From positions 163,072,053 through 163,136,052 of the forward strand of contig CM048552.1 of NCBI GenBank assembly GCA_026413225.1: DNA of 64,000 nucleotides, written 5' to 3'. Numbering within the stretch: position 1 is the stretch's first letter; every line of letters begins with the position of its first letter. The position numbers and the translations under genes were made by a program. Below the pieces are notes generated by a model. The model was given only the letters and a program-made list of their open reading frames with translations. It was not told the DNA's origin and made no database searches. This DNA comes from Otis tarda. Lineage: Eukaryota > Chordata > Aves > Otidiformes > Otididae. Below, one piece after another: positions 33,217 through 47,139 of this stretch.

Positions 33217-35696
33217 TTGTATTTTTTTTCCTATAACTAAGGAAGTTACAAGTGCAAATATGTAATTATCTCTGGTCTATAGGTTCAAGTTCAGCAGTAA
33301 ACTTTGAAAAAATGCCGCTTTCAAATGTAGATGAAATGACAAGCAAAATCTCCACCTAAATAAAAATTTTTAAAAACTTATCTCATGACATGTCAATACG
33401 TAAGCAGAATTTATTGTCACATTTGGAATATATATGCATTTTCTCCCTCTAATCCCACTAATGTTACATATATTAAAAAAAAATCTCTACTACTATCATT
33501 GTGCTGATACCATATCTTACACTGATTTGCAAAAAAAAATATTTTTTCATTGTATAGCTTATTTTTTAATAGCTACAAAATGTAGTCCTTGCTAACATAA
33601 AATTAAAAGAAAAAAAAAAAGGAATTTTTTTTTTATATTATTTATGTTAGATTACCAGAAATGGCAAAGAAAATTATTAGACTCATCCAAAGTGGAATCT
33701 TGTGAAATCTGAATATCAAACCAACTGATTTTTTTCTTATTGTGCCATATGCTGTATCATTAATAAATGATCCAGATATATGGTAGTTTTGACATGTTTC
33801 ATGAATCTAGAATTTCATGCATCATACTCACAATTGCATCTGAATATAAATACAGAAGAATAATTTATAGATGAAGAATCTGAGAATAGCCAAATGAAGA
33901 TAAAAGGAATCACTCACTGACAATCTAGAGGATTTGATAAGAATTAATTGTTAACAATAGCTGTTTATTGCATATGATTAAAGAAGCCCTAGAAACTCTG
34001 ATCTACATAAAATCCTGTAGAATGCGATGGACATTTTCTAAACTAAAAGTGAAAAAAATAAAATAAACCAATAGAAGAAAACATACTTCTTACTGCAAGA
34101 TAATGTACTGCAATAAAGATTCTGATCTACATCCCATGATAACTTTTCAAATTATATGTTCCTTCTCTTTGTTTCTCTTAGTACCTAAATCTCTAATTTA
34201 AACATTATTGATGTGTTTAAATCTATCACTTACCTATTACACTCCTTCTACACTCCTTACCTGTTACATTCCTTCATAATCTTGTGTGTGAAGCCATCTG
34301 AGAACTGAAAATGATCTACTCACAAACACTTTGTAACTCTTGGACAAGATTAAACTTCAGAAATGCTGAACTAGAATTATTAGGACATCATACCCTGACA
34401 GCGCTGATAATTTCTTGCAGACGTGCTCAGAAAAAAAAACAGAGGCTACCGCTCTAAATAATCACTCATTACTTGTAGACTACCACTGCGAAGTTAATGA
34501 GAACATTTATGTGTCCTGATATATCAGCGGGGTATATACAGAACACTATACTCTAGAAATCTGGGCAAATTCAGGGCCCTATCCTAGAACACAGGGAATC
34601 ACAATGGTCTTCTGAAACTAGGATTTAGATAGCTAATTCCTCTTTAATAGCTAGACTGCATCGGTTGCCCTTCTTTCCCTAACTCTTAACTTTGGAGATT
34701 CACAAGCAAACTTCCCACTTGTTCTGAAAATTCCATCAGTATCAAGAATCTATAAGCATATAAGATTATGTGTGCGCTATGTTTGGATGGAGATCTTCCT
34801 AAAGTTCACCTAAATCTTCAGGGAAATTTGTATTTGCCTGCATAAACAAAAGTTAGGAGACTAATAACTTCTATTGCTAAGAGGAATGACCAAATGAGAT
34901 ATTAAAAATTATATAGTGTGAATATCTGTGAAAATGAAATTGCTAGATGCAGTCAATATTTCTAATGGCTATGACTTTCTCTTTCCTCTGTACTACACTT
35001 CTAACTAGCTTCATCAGCCTGCTGATTTTTTATTTATTTATTCATTGATTATTTATTTATTATATTTCTCTTATATTGCATGAAGAATTAAAGTCCTTAA
35101 CCAAGGCCTAAGTCAACAGTTTGCCCATTAGGCACTGCACTACTAAACATGACATTACCCTTAGTATCTTCAAGAATTGTGTCCTAAGTGTTTAACTCTA
35201 AACGAAAAAGGAAGCTTTTGGAAGGGAGAGTAGTGGCTGTTGAGCCCTTTCTCAACATATAAACAAAAATATGATCCTCTAACAATTTCTAGAGCTCTTG
35301 CCTGATCACAATGGTCATAGGTTTACCAGATGATGCTAAAACTAAAAGACATCAGTCACAAGGAGTTCCATTCATGACAACAGTTTAGTTAGGACACATG
35401 GCACAAAATTGCCATGATCAGGTATCTAATCCAAGAAAAGAAAAAAAGAAAATGTCATTCATAAATATGATGACTGAATCTGGAAAAAAAAAAAAAAGAA
35501 TTCTTGTATGTCAGTATATAGCATCACATAAAAATAGGAGTGTTCAGCTAAGTTTCTAAAGCAAATGTCAGATATTTCAACTGGCATCACAACCTCTGTG
35601 GTTTTTTTGGCTCAGGTTGTATATGAGTAGATAATTCTGAAGAGCTGTGGAGAGGAGAACTCATTTCATAAGTCACGGAATCAGTTTCCAGATCAC
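33217..35696. other. AT-rich unique DNA, no gene seen
   Basis: About 2.5 kb with A/T homopolymers and a TTTATTTATT-type low-complexity stretch near 35027-35065. No repeat family, RNA gene or coding frame recognised. Confidence 0.6.
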
Positions 35697-36089
35697 AGAT
35701 TCATAGAGTTGTTTTGGTTGGAAGGGATCTTTAAAGGTCATCTAGTCCAACCTCCCTGCAAGGAGTAGGGACATCTCCAACTAGATCAGGTTGCTCAGTG
35801 CCCTGTCCAACCTGGCCTTGAATGTTTCCAGGGATAGGGCATCTACCATCTACCACCTCTCTGGACACCCTCATTGTAAAAATTTTTTTCCTTATGTCCA
35901 GTCTGAATCTACCTCCCTCTATTTAAAATCATTACCTCTTATTCTATCACAGGAGACCCTCCTAAAGAGTTTCACCCCATTTTTCTTATAAGCCTCCTTT
36001 AAGTAGTGAAAGGCCTCTATAAGGTCTCTCCATAGCCTTCCAGGCTGAACAGCCCCAACTCTCTCTCAGCCTGTCTTCATAGGAGAGGT
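35697..36089 (-). mobile_element. CR1 LINE, cut by an LTR
   Basis: A minus-strand CR1 starting at its 3' end (AGATTCATAGAGTTG, TTGGAAGGGATCTTTAAAGG) and running to CATAGGAGAGGT, where the LTR at 36090 begins. A small duplication (CATCTACCATCTACCACC) lies at about 35841. The next CR1 bases expected (GCTCCAGCCC...) are not found on the far side of the LTR, so the other half was lost. Confidence 0.87.
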
Positions 36090-36640
36090 TGTTCTGGTTT
36101 TATTTGGGGGGGGAGGGGGAAGGGGTATGGTGGCAGCTTCTCTAAGAAGCTACTAGAAGTTGTTTCCCCTTGTCCGGTGGATTCAGCCGGGCCTAGGATG
36201 GACCCACTGCTGGCCGAGGTTGAGCCAATTGGTAGCAGATTGTTCCCTGATAATCCCTCCGCAAGAACAGATTTAAGAAGGGGAAAAACAGAAAAAAAAA
36301 AAAAAAAAAGGAGAAGATATAAAGAAGCTGAAGCAGGGGGCTCACCCTCTGGCCTCCTGCCGGGTGGCCGTCTGGGCCCGACTTGGCCCAGTCTGGCTGC
36401 AAGAAGTGGAGAGCAGATGTGAAGAGACCCTGAGAGGCATCTGCCTGCCGAAGGAGAGGGAGGAGTAATGTTTCTCCTGGCAGAGATTCCCTTGTAGCCT
36501 GTGGTGAAGACCGTGGTGAAGCAGGCTGTCTCTCTGCAGCCCATGGAGGCCCATGGAGGAGCACAGACCCACTCCAAGGCAGACAGATGCCTGAAGGAGG
36601 CTGTGGCCCATGGAGAGCCTGCGTTGGGGCAGCCATTACT
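36090..36640 (+). mobile_element. Diverged family A-like LTR, 3' part missing
   Basis: Begins TGTTCTGGTTTTATTTGGGG and follows the family A order: GGTGGCAGCTTCTCTAAG, CGGTGGATTCAGCCGGGCC, GAGCCAATTGGTAGCAGA, a TATA-like box weakened to GATTTAAG (36270-36277), an A run, then GGCTGCAAGAAGTGGAGAG and CTGCAGCCCATGGAGGCCC. It stops near 36640 in the centre of the LTR, without the region containing AATAAA and the CTACGACA terminus. It was inserted directly into a CR1 and then lost its right side in a deletion that also took the rest of the CR1. Divergence suggests a separate, older subfamily. Confidence 0.85.
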
Positions 36641-37140
36641 CAGTTGCATAGTTTATCACATACTTCTGATCACCCAATACAGCACGTGATGAATACTTTG
36701 CGGTATCTCTGTATAGGTAGTTAATTAAGTACCCATGAAGAAGTGAGTGGACTTCTGAATTCCACACATAGTTAATAGTTTTTCTTATACAAGTATTAAA
36801 AACTTCTGTATACCTTTTACTCTGAAACCTACCTGCATCTGGGCCCCAGCAGGGGCAGAGCAGGTGTCTCTCAGGGGGTTGGGGTGACCTTGGCTGGTTT
36901 GAGCCAGCTGGAGTCAATTCTCCCTCCTTATGCTTATGTGACTGTTACTGCCCATTGGGAGCTGCTGCTGGCTCAGGAAGCACTGTCGACCAGCCAGGGG
37001 AAATGACCTGGCAGACCAGGGATGGGGACAAAACCAACCATTTATGTCACGGAGTGTGGGGCCCTGAGAAGGAGCCAGCAGCACTCCCCGCTATGATGAG
37101 CAGTGCGACTTTTGGCAGACTATTCACTAGCATCATTTGA
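36641..37140. other. Unidentified block, GC-rich from 36831
   Basis: After the LTR breakpoint come about 190 bp of ordinary AT-rich DNA, then a GC-rich patch (about 36831-37130; CTGGGCCCCAGCAGGGGCAG, GAGCTGCTGCTGGCTCAGG). It stands out against AT-rich DNA on both sides. No TGT...ACA ends, CR1 text or coding frame beyond 61 codons was recognised. It may be an unrecognised repeat. Confidence 0.4.
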
Positions 37141-40100
37141 CATTAGTCTTGAGAAGAGTGTTTTGTTGGTCCTTAATTATCTTGTGAAATTTTTTTTTGT
37201 TTGTGAGATGTAATTAATAAGAGAAACATTCTGCCTTCAAGTACCGATGTATGTTTCTGTTGATTTGATTTTGGCATGTTTTTCTGATGCTGATCTCCAC
37301 TATTTATAATATCCGTAGTCCTCTTTTGATACAAATTGGAAGTTACTCCCCATAATAGAGATAATAAAAATACAGTACCGGGAACTAAATGTTATGCAAA
37401 CATGCAAATATTTTCAATAAGGATGTGGTGATATTTTTTGAGATTTTTAAAATTTAAAATATTTATATTGTAAGTGTGAAGAGTTAGCCATCTCAAAATG
37501 TGACTGTCAGGACCCAGCATAATGTGGCGAGTGAGGTAATGCATTGTTTGTAAGCTAGAGGTAATGTTTTTGTATTAGGCAAAGTGATACGCTTAGAAAA
37601 AGTGGACGAATCTCAATGCAAATTGTGAAAAATTCCTCTGGATTTTTTTTAGGTATGTGTCAAGTAGACCATTTGTGATGTAAAAGGTCATTAGTACCAG
37701 TGTCATGTAGGGGATGTAACAGGGAAAAGAAGACAGAGAGAGATGACAAAAGTAGTTAATTTCTGAATGGAAGGAGAGCATCTGAAGTAAGCAAAAGGAA
37801 CAAAGTTGCAGTACCTCACATTCCATGGTGTAAATTACTTAATTTGTCAATAATATGGCCCTAGATGACATAACCATCCATTCTTGGGAGCAGAATAACA
37901 GTCAATTGAGAACTGAAGGTGAAATGTATGTGGTTCACAGTATGGTGGGTCACCTTTTAGCTTCTGCTTTTCCTGTTGTTTTTCAAGTAAGTATCACAGG
38001 ACAGAAACTTCTACCTACATTGGAATTTAGGCACTTTCTATCATAAATCTCAAATAACACTATACACTCTTCGTTTGGCCCACGTATTTCCTGGATGCAC
38101 ATTTTTTTTTTGTGATTATGCATAATCATCACTTCTGCATTCAGAATGAGTTAGTTGGTATGTTCCTTTTGAAAACTAAGTGAAGATTATGGCGTTCTTT
38201 GAAGATCAAGAAACTGTGGGTTTTCTGCTGCAAGTTAAAGAGAAAAAAATACCTGCTGAGTGGATTTACCCAACATATCATTTAATCTGGATTTATGCAG
38301 GAAGTGAAAAATCCCTTTAGAATTTAATTACATCTTTGAATATTGTAGTTTTGTATGCCTAAAGTGTGGAATGTGTCTTACTTACAAAGATGCATTCACA
38401 TTTGTAAGAATTAAAACTTGAGAGAACATGTTGACACATAGTTTTGGTAAAGGAATTTTAAGAATATGTAAATAGAACAGTTACCACTTTGATGCAACTG
38501 CTTCCAATATTCAGAGGGGGAAAAAAAATCTGCTTATTCCAACATGTTTATTTCCCTCTTGGCTCCAGGACAATTCTTTCGTATGACTTTTAAAACTATA
38601 TCTCTTATTTACATCTCTTTTAATCTAGATCCAGCTACGTGTCCATTATGTTTTTTCCCCTACTGTTTTCTTAAAAAAAAACCAAAACAAAACAAAAAAA
38701 AATTTTAAAAGTCAGCCTTTTTATTCAGGGATCTGAATAAGAAGGGTGAACAGAAGCGGTGAAGAATTACTGCTGATGCTAATGTTTCTTCTCTACAGTC
38801 TTTTCAACCAAGCTTGAAAGCAATTTTTTTTTTTTTTCCTACCATGTAAAGAACTGCATGAAGATTGAGGAGCACACCTCCATTTGGAACCTGAACTGTT
38901 GACATTTTCTGTGTATTTTTGGAAACAGATCAAGAGAGGTAAGCTGGCCAAGACGCATAAAATGGTATCTTACCATGTATATGAACCTTCAGAGAAATAC
39001 TAGGAGACATTCAATTCGATCTAAGACATCACTCTTTTCTCAGTGGTCTCTTGGACAGTGGATCACTAGGAGACAGTACAGCTGCATCCTTGAGCCATAC
39101 TTCTCACAGTTGTGGACAACATTAGCAGAGAAACTCTGGGAACATATCCTAACTGCACAGTTTGGAAAATAAAATTTTTAATTTCCCTTTTCCTCCCATT
39201 ATAAATATATAGATACAGATTTTGAAAAAAAAAATATTCTTTACCTTGCCTAAATTTCTTTGCAGAAGGGAGCCTCTCAAAGCTGGAGCTTTGTCTTTGA
39301 ATAAAAGTAAAACCAGAAAATACACATTTCCCCCCTATAGTTTCTTTTAAATATATCTATATTGACTTTATTTTAGTTGGAAACATGTAGCTTGATCTCT
39401 TGTCCTTTTTTATGCACTTAGCCTGGTCAGATAAGATCACTGTAAAACCTGTCAGTGTGAAAACACTTAAAATTTTATTTGTCTGGTCTTAAGAGAAGTC
39501 TATAGGAAAGAAAGGAGTATTAATGTGTGTATCCTCTATTAAATTTACATCCCTGAGTATTATAATTATTAGCATTATTCTCAACTTTTGTGTTTCCAAA
39601 TGTCTTCCTCCTGGACAATGTTGTCAGGTTTTTTTTTCTTCTGTCTCAATTCAGCCTGTGAAGAAGTGGGTGTAGCAGGGGTGAATTTCAAGTAGCTAGC
39701 GAAGGCTGCTTCAAACAGATATAAAAGGCTTTCTCACCCTGATTAGGGATAAATATGAAGTAACTCAAGGAACAAATCTGAGAAACTGATATTCAGCTTT
39801 TCAGTTGCACAGAACTAAACTTTGAGGTCTTTATATTTATGTCTTTCTGCTGTAAGACAGTAGATTCTGTGTCTACCATATCTATGCTAACACAGTAGAT
39901 GCTCCATCACAAACACTTCTTTCAATTTCCATCTTTCATTTCATGTAGCAGTTATTTAGCAGTGTACACTTTCAAAGTTGAAGGAAACTTTGGCACAGTG
40001 ATTAGAATACTTACCTGTGAGTACAAATCTTGGCTCAGAAAGTGCTTATGCATTTTAGCCAGTGGTTTGTTTTTTTATTTTTTTATCTCATTTTACAGCA

Positions 40101-43100
40101 CACATGAAAGATATTATTCCAAATTCCAGTCTGTGGCTTTTCACTCTGTCTTATGACATATTAGCCTGTTCAGAGTCCTCAAGGTTGTCTGCTTTTACAG
40201 TACTTACAGTTCATACAGTTTTTACAGTTCATACCCTTACCTGTATTGCTTTTTTTCAACAGTATTTAAAAACTGAATTTCTAGTGGTCAGGTCTAGAAG
40301 GTTGCTTTTCTTTGTGATCATTATAATTTCCTTTGTACTTTGTTCTGTTTGCCTGTCAGATCACAGCTGCTTATAGAAGAGGAAAAGAGATGTTATGATG
40401 AATTCAAGGTGGTTAAGAATGAGAACAAAGAAGAGGAGAGAACACTTCTTGCTCAATTTAGTGAGTTATTTAATAAGTTTTGTTGGGTTTTTTTTACATA
40501 ATATTTTGGAAGAGAAAAACATATTCATGTTATTCCTACACTGCTTAACAAGGCACTTTTTTTTTTTCCTGAGTTGTGTAAGGAATCTTCTTCGTAACCT
40601 TTTCACAAAGCTGAAGTACAGTACCCAAAATACATAGACTGACTGTGGCTCTAGCTTTGAACTGGTTTTTGGTCTGGAACAATTACCCAATCTACAACAC
40701 TATTTTTTTTAATGACTGTGTTCAAAATTGCCCATAGGTTTAAATATATCAATAATAATAGATTTTTACCTTACAATTAAAGGCAAAATGAGAAACCTAG
40801 AAGTCACAGACATTTTAAAACAAGTTAAAAATGCAACGTAAGTATATGAAGCAAGTTAGGTGTTAAAAAATTGTGTTCTGAGGTGTACAAAAACTCATTA
40901 AAATGTTTTCTTGGTAATGGTGATATCTTCTTTGAGATTCAAGAGCTGACTTTCAAAGATATAGAAACCAGAATTCCTTTAATTATTTTAGTCACTTCAC
41001 ATTTTAAAGCATAGTTAAGTTTATGTACATTTCTTCTCTGAACTGTGGATCATGGGATGCACAGATTTCTAGCTAGCAACACATGAGCTAACTATGGAAT
41101 CAGAAGCTCTAATAGATGTAGAGAAACAGTGTTAATTAGCCTGGATAGAGCACCTTTCCAATGCAAGCACATTGTCTCTGTTGACCCAGGCAAGTAGCTC
41201 TCTTTTGCCTTGTGGAACACTACTCCAGCTGCCGAAGGTTGCTCCATGGATATGAGAAACAGCACTGCATGTTGTGCAGCTCTTACTAGTACAAAAATAA
41301 TTGTAAGTAACTCCCTAAATGCAGTTGTAACATAATGTGAAAATAAAATACATTAATTGAAATTATAACATTTTTTTATTTGACTCCTTAACTGACAATG
41401 CTGTTTCTATAGCAGACAAGTTCTTTCACCTTTGTCTGTATTTCCCAATTTATTTAATGGTTTCCAATTCGACACTGACTGAAATGTTTTACTGAATGCC
41501 AGGTAGATGAATTTCTTTTGTCTAGAAAGTCAGCTATCTTAGCAAAGAAATACACTGGAAATATTTTTTCAACTGGTGAGTTATGCCCGGTTACCTTTTA
41601 TCCCATTTACGTTTAATTTATGTTTTTAATTAAACTTTAATTCATACTTTTTCTAAATCTTTGCATTTAGAAAGCGATGCTTAGCACTTACTGTATCACA
41701 CAGGTTAACAACTTTGTATCTCACTTTTGTCTTGTGATTAGCATGTTCTGGTCAGTAAATTACTGAAACATAGATGGGCTATTCCATGAAGCTCAAAGAT
41801 TACCTAAGGCTATATTGTACCTTTTTTGTTACCTGTTTTTATACGCAAGACCAACACCACAATATCCACCCTGAAAAATGCCACCTCTTCACTGTTTTCA
41901 GACTGCCTGGTTCTAGACTTCTGGAGTTTCCTAAGAAGGTAAAGTTAAGGTGATTACATTGCTCAGGTAAAACTAACAAACTGATTGTTATAGCCAAACT
42001 TCATGGAACACATAAATACCTTATTCTTGTCCATTGTTTAAAGTGATTAAAAATAAGAAAGAAAAAAAAAAAGGTTTTGCTTTTTTTCCACATTATTGTC
42101 TTTCCCATTTTCTTCATTACCGAAATAAAAAACACAGGAAGAGGTGAAAGATCATGTCTTGAAAGGTAATCTTGTATCAAAATAAATGAAAAATAATTAA
42201 AAATTAAATAGAATAATGCAAGTTATTTAAAATTTTTAACTAGATACTTTAAAAAAAAAAAAAACCACTAACATTTATGAGGACAAAATAAAAAAGCTCA
42301 AAGATGTTATTTAATTACCAAGTCTTCTCAGGCAGTGATTTTTTTTTTATTTATTAATAAGTTTCAGTTTTGATTAGAACATGAACATATGGAATATTAG
42401 TACCAATCATTATCAAAATATGACAGTTAACATTTCCGTTCAATGGAAAAGTAATAAAAATATCTATAAATAAATATTATTTAAAATGTTTAAACACTTA
42501 TTTATTATAATCTCAATTTAATTATTGAATTTAAATTTAGTTGGCTTCTTTACTTTGGACCTAAGACTTTTTCTGTACATATAAATTGGTAATAGGTAAA
42601 AAGATCAAATAAAGAATAGTGACTTTATCTGACAAGCATTTAATAGATTGTAACAGTTCATAAAATTCTAGAAGCACTTAAGGTAGAGATAAACTTTTTT
42701 TTTTTTTTAAATAAGCTTGCGTTTAAGTATTTGCTGCATCCCTTTAAAAGCTTAACAGTAAATGGAACCAAACAATAATAAGTATTTGAGATCTTACTTT
42801 ACAATGAAAATGTGTATAACTCTAAAAAAGTCCTAAATTATAATTATTTCTCAAAATTAATTATTTCAAGCTTCTCTCAGGTAGTGCAGAGCACCTTCTT
42901 ACTTCTTTCTCGAAGTGCAAAACCTTCTCTCCTCTGCTTCTTGCTTCTGGCATGTTATGGACAGTGAACAGTACTGCAGCAGCAACAAAACTGTCATGCC
43001 TATGTGCATACTACCCTGCAGTTTTTGTCACTTTTATCATCCAATCTACAGCTTGTGGGCACAAGTGCATGTGGGAGGAAGAGAGGTGTACCTGGTTCTC

Positions 43101-46100
43101 ATTTGAATTTTCAGTGAGCTGGAAAACACAATCTTAGACTAATGCTATGTAGTGCACCTGACAACAAAGAAATTGTATAAACTCAGTATTTAAATAGCAG
43201 ATAACACTGATGACTTACATAATAATTTCCTGCTTTCTTTGATCTTCATATGTTTTGGAAGAGAAAGACAGCATATACTTTTAATTCTATTGCCGGAACG
43301 AAAATTGAAAAAGAGGAAACAACATATTATTTTATTAAAGTAGGATGCTTTAAAATGGACAATAACTTCAACAGATTGTTTTTCTAAGTTCAATAAACTA
43401 GGCTATTGTAATATATATTAATATATTATTAATTACAAAGCATGTCATATTTTAGCATATAGTTCTCGATGCTTTGAGGCTTACATTTATTTATAAAAAA
43501 AAACAACAAAAAACAGCCATTTCTCTTCACAAACAAACATATATCTACTTTTCTGTTAAAGACAGAAAAAAAAATCCAAATATAACTGTATTTTTTAAAG
43601 TTTGTAATACTATTATTTTGTACACCTGCTATCTACATAGGTGACCATGTATTCACTCATTTAATCTCCTAAAAATTGAGGTTGTTCCCCATGAGTAGCC
43701 ATATAGGAAGATGATAAAGAGTTGCACAGTTGACATCACAAACAATTTTTCACTTTGAGTCAATCATTTCTCTTACAGAAGAGAGGATTAAACATTTTGA
43801 ACAGGAGAATTAGAGTTCATCTCCAGATGTGCAATGTTGCATGTGATAAATTTTCTGTAAGCCAACTGTCCCACTTGCATTGTGAAATTCTTTGATAGAT
43901 GCTGTAGGCTGAATATTTCATCTTTAATTCAACAGTTTTCTGAATGTTCAAGGTTTGTTACAGCCACACAGTTCTTCAATGAAGCCAGAAGTTTCTCTAC
44001 AATACCTTACTTGTGTGGAATAAATGACAATGCTGGAGCTCTGTTTTGGATGCCATGTCCTTTCGACCCATTCACTTTCATGAAATGTTTTTCCATCCAA
44101 AATGCAACTTTAACCACTATTTCTGATCTTTTAATCAGAAAAGGGGTTCTGAAGTAGGATTTTTTTTTTTCTATGCAAGCCTCATATCTTGGTCTCCTTA
44201 TGTCGTGAATGAGAGGACCTGAAGGAAAGAACCTCATCAGTGATATTTGGAAAAGATGTGGAAATGGAAAGAATAATAAATGTGACACAAGAAGAAGAGA
44301 AATTAGCATTGTAAATAACTAAAATAAAATTAAGTTTTAATAGAAATTGCAAACTAACATGTCTTGGAGGAAATATAAGGAAAAATATACTTATTGAGGA
44401 GTATGAAAAGCGATGCTGTTAAAAGTGGCTGGTTTAATTTCAGAGAATAACTAAACTGCTTTTCATTTACATATATTTCATATACTTTCAATGAAAGGAA
44501 AATAAAATGTATCTTAAATTAAAAAAATAAATCTTTGGGGAGTTCACCTAAATCTGCATTTTTCAGCAAAAGGTTTTGGCTGAAAAAAGATCCCACAGAA
44601 AGTGGATACACATAATGAAATACATATTAGAAAAGAAAAAGTTGTTTTATAAACTGATTTCCAAAACTTGATTCTGATTGATGTCGATGAGAACATGCCA
44701 TGAATTAGTTGTGGTATTGTTTGTCTCAGATTCAAGGTATAGATTGTGAAACTGGGCACTATACTGGAGTCTTTGTTTAAAATATGCTCAAATCAGAGCA
44801 CTTTTTAGTTGAGTAGGGACTACAAAAATATATTATTTCCATAACTAATCTCCCCCCCTTTTTTTTTTATCCCTGAAAAGATTTAAAACCAAATTATAAT
44901 AATAATTAAAAAAGACAGCTGAAATAGTAGCACATTAGAGATTGCTCCACTCTGATGGTGCAGAATTTGTCCCACAAGCATGTTTGGAGCTGTTCTATGC
45001 CTCCTACTTCATTTCTAGTAGCATATTTATGTTCAGGGTCTCATTTAGTCTAGTGCTTCTGTTCAATCCATCCATCCATCCATTTATCACCTGCTCTGAC
45101 TGGAAAGACATTGTCTAGTGTTGTAACCTCTCAGAATGTACTATCTGTCCTATGCTTCCCAAGATGCTTGCAGTGCTCTTATGGGTGAATTTTGTTATTG
45201 TTATCATAAAAGCAACACAGAGTCATAAAAAGATAATCAAACAAGCTCCAAACTGGAGGTCAAGACTCATTCTTTTGGGCAAAATAATGTGCTTACAAAG
45301 TATATGGTTTCCATGCCCAGAACTAACACTTTTTTTAAAGGTACTGTACCTTGTAGAAGTAAGACGATTTCTATTATCTATCAAAAATAAAAAGTTAAAA
45401 AAAAAAACCAACAACCCTTCTGAAGAATGTTGTAGAACTGAGCTACAGAACTAAAAAATCTGCTACTCAGATTGCTAGACAGTCCAGTCTAATTTTAGTC
45501 ACTACACCCATTGACATAAATATGTAATATGTTGCTGATGTTTTCGCATAAAACAGGATTTCCTGAGTCTCAGTAAAATGTAACATGAAGCAACATACAA
45601 AATACAGACAACATGAAGATGCCAGTTTTGTTCTGTGTTTTGCAAAATGTAAGTATAAAAGGCATTTTAAAACAAATCATCCTGCATTACACCACGATAC
45701 AAAAACATAAAATAAATCCATCAAATCCCAGACAGCAGTCAACATGAACTTTAATGATGCATGTCAATGTTTCCTAACAAAACAAGAGATGCACTTTATT
45801 TAAATATGCCCACAACAGTACACAATTATCTTCAAACAATTCATACATCTGTAAGATCAGTCTACTTGGCACAGCACAGCAACTGTACTTAGTGTCTGCT
45901 TACAAATGTTCATGCACAGGAAAAGATGTTTCTGAAGACAATTACATGCAACCAAAGATTTAGTCTCGTAATTTAATTTATTAATTTACCTTGTAGTTCA
46001 GCTTCTCTTATTGTAGTTAATTAATAAAATGTCACATTCAAGATTTGAATCATCAACCTTCCTTACACAGAAAGTATATACACAGAGAAAAAAAAAAAAG

Positions 46101-46924
46101 ATACCCAAAAGTTTATGTCTCATGACAGATCCTTCAATTATGCAGATGATTCAGTAGAGAAATTTCACTTCTTACCAAAATCAGAAAATAAGAAAACAGC
46201 ACAATGTATCTTATGTGACCAATTGAGCAAAGTCTATCAGCTACCTGAAAGAAAGGCAAAATCGGTTCCCCTTTTCACAACTATATCATCATCATTTATT
46301 TTCTGTAGCTCTAGTTAGATTAATTCATTCTTCCTGAAAAAGGAAATTAGTAGATAAGCTGAAGATGTTGGATTCCAAAGGGATTTATGATCAACATGCT
46401 GAAAATCATTATTTTATGTTAGTCTGTTAGAAATGGAGAAATATCATATCAGTGGCTGCTATTCAGTCTTTACTTCATTAAAACTTATCCTATTTCTTTC
46501 AGATCCCTAAGTGCCCTGGGATGTGTCCCATCTAGTCCCGTCATGGAAGTACACATATCTTATTAGCTTAAGTGCTCCTTGGCTTTTTCTTCCCCTACTT
46601 CACTCCGACCAACTCTGCTAATATACTTAGTCTTCTGGGAGACCTGAGGGTAAATATTGTTGGGAAAAATGAATGCAAATAAAAATTAAGTAGCTGTGTT
46701 CTTTGTGTTTTCTGTGTTCTTTGTCAGTAGATTCTCTGCCCCACTATGCATGTGGATTCAAATTTTCCTTAGCGTTTTTTATTCTGCCGATTCACCCATA
46801 TCAGCCTTTCCTGTTGCCCTTCACATTCCTCCCTAGTTTCAACTTTGTCTTTCTCAAATCCAACGGACAGTGTTTCTGTATTCCTGCTTGGTAGCCTGTC
46901 CAAGTTTCCATCTTCTTCATGCTG
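37141..46924. other. AT-rich unique DNA, no gene seen
   Basis: The longest stretch without a recognised mobile element, about 9.8 kb. It has frequent A/T homopolymers and a short ATCC tetranucleotide run at about 45065-45083. Open frames reach about 104 codons, but they are rich in F, I, K and S by composition and lack domains. A weak tRNA/SINE-like line of text near 39990-40035 is treated as a finding only. Conserved noncoding elements could be present but cannot be judged from one sequence. Confidence 0.55.
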
Positions 46925-46964
46925 CTTTGAACAGGTTGCCCAGAGAGGTGATGGATGCCCCATA
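46925..46964 (+). mobile_element. Tiny CR1 LINE fragment
   Basis: About 40 bp (GAACAGGTTGCCCAGAGAGG then TGATGGATGCCCCAT) match the ORF2 C-terminus around NRLPREVMDAP. It has no CR1 sequence on either side. The match is long enough to be meaningful, but the origin of such a small piece is unclear. Confidence 0.6.
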
Positions 46965-47139
46965 AGTGTAAATACTGTGTGTGAATGAAATGTCTGAAAG
47001 AGTAATTACCAAAAAAAAAAAATATACTCTTAATCAGATGGAGTAAGCTGGGAATTACTAGAAAATGACCAAGAGCCTGTTGGGAAAACAGAAAAAAAAA
47101 ATAGTTAGCTGGAAAAGAAAAATAAAAGAAACATGACTA

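Noticed and set aside
38975..39172. 65-codon frame ending TLAEKLWEHILTAQFGK
   Set aside because: Looked exon-like at first, but it has no clear splice sites and no recognised family. Not enough to support a gene.
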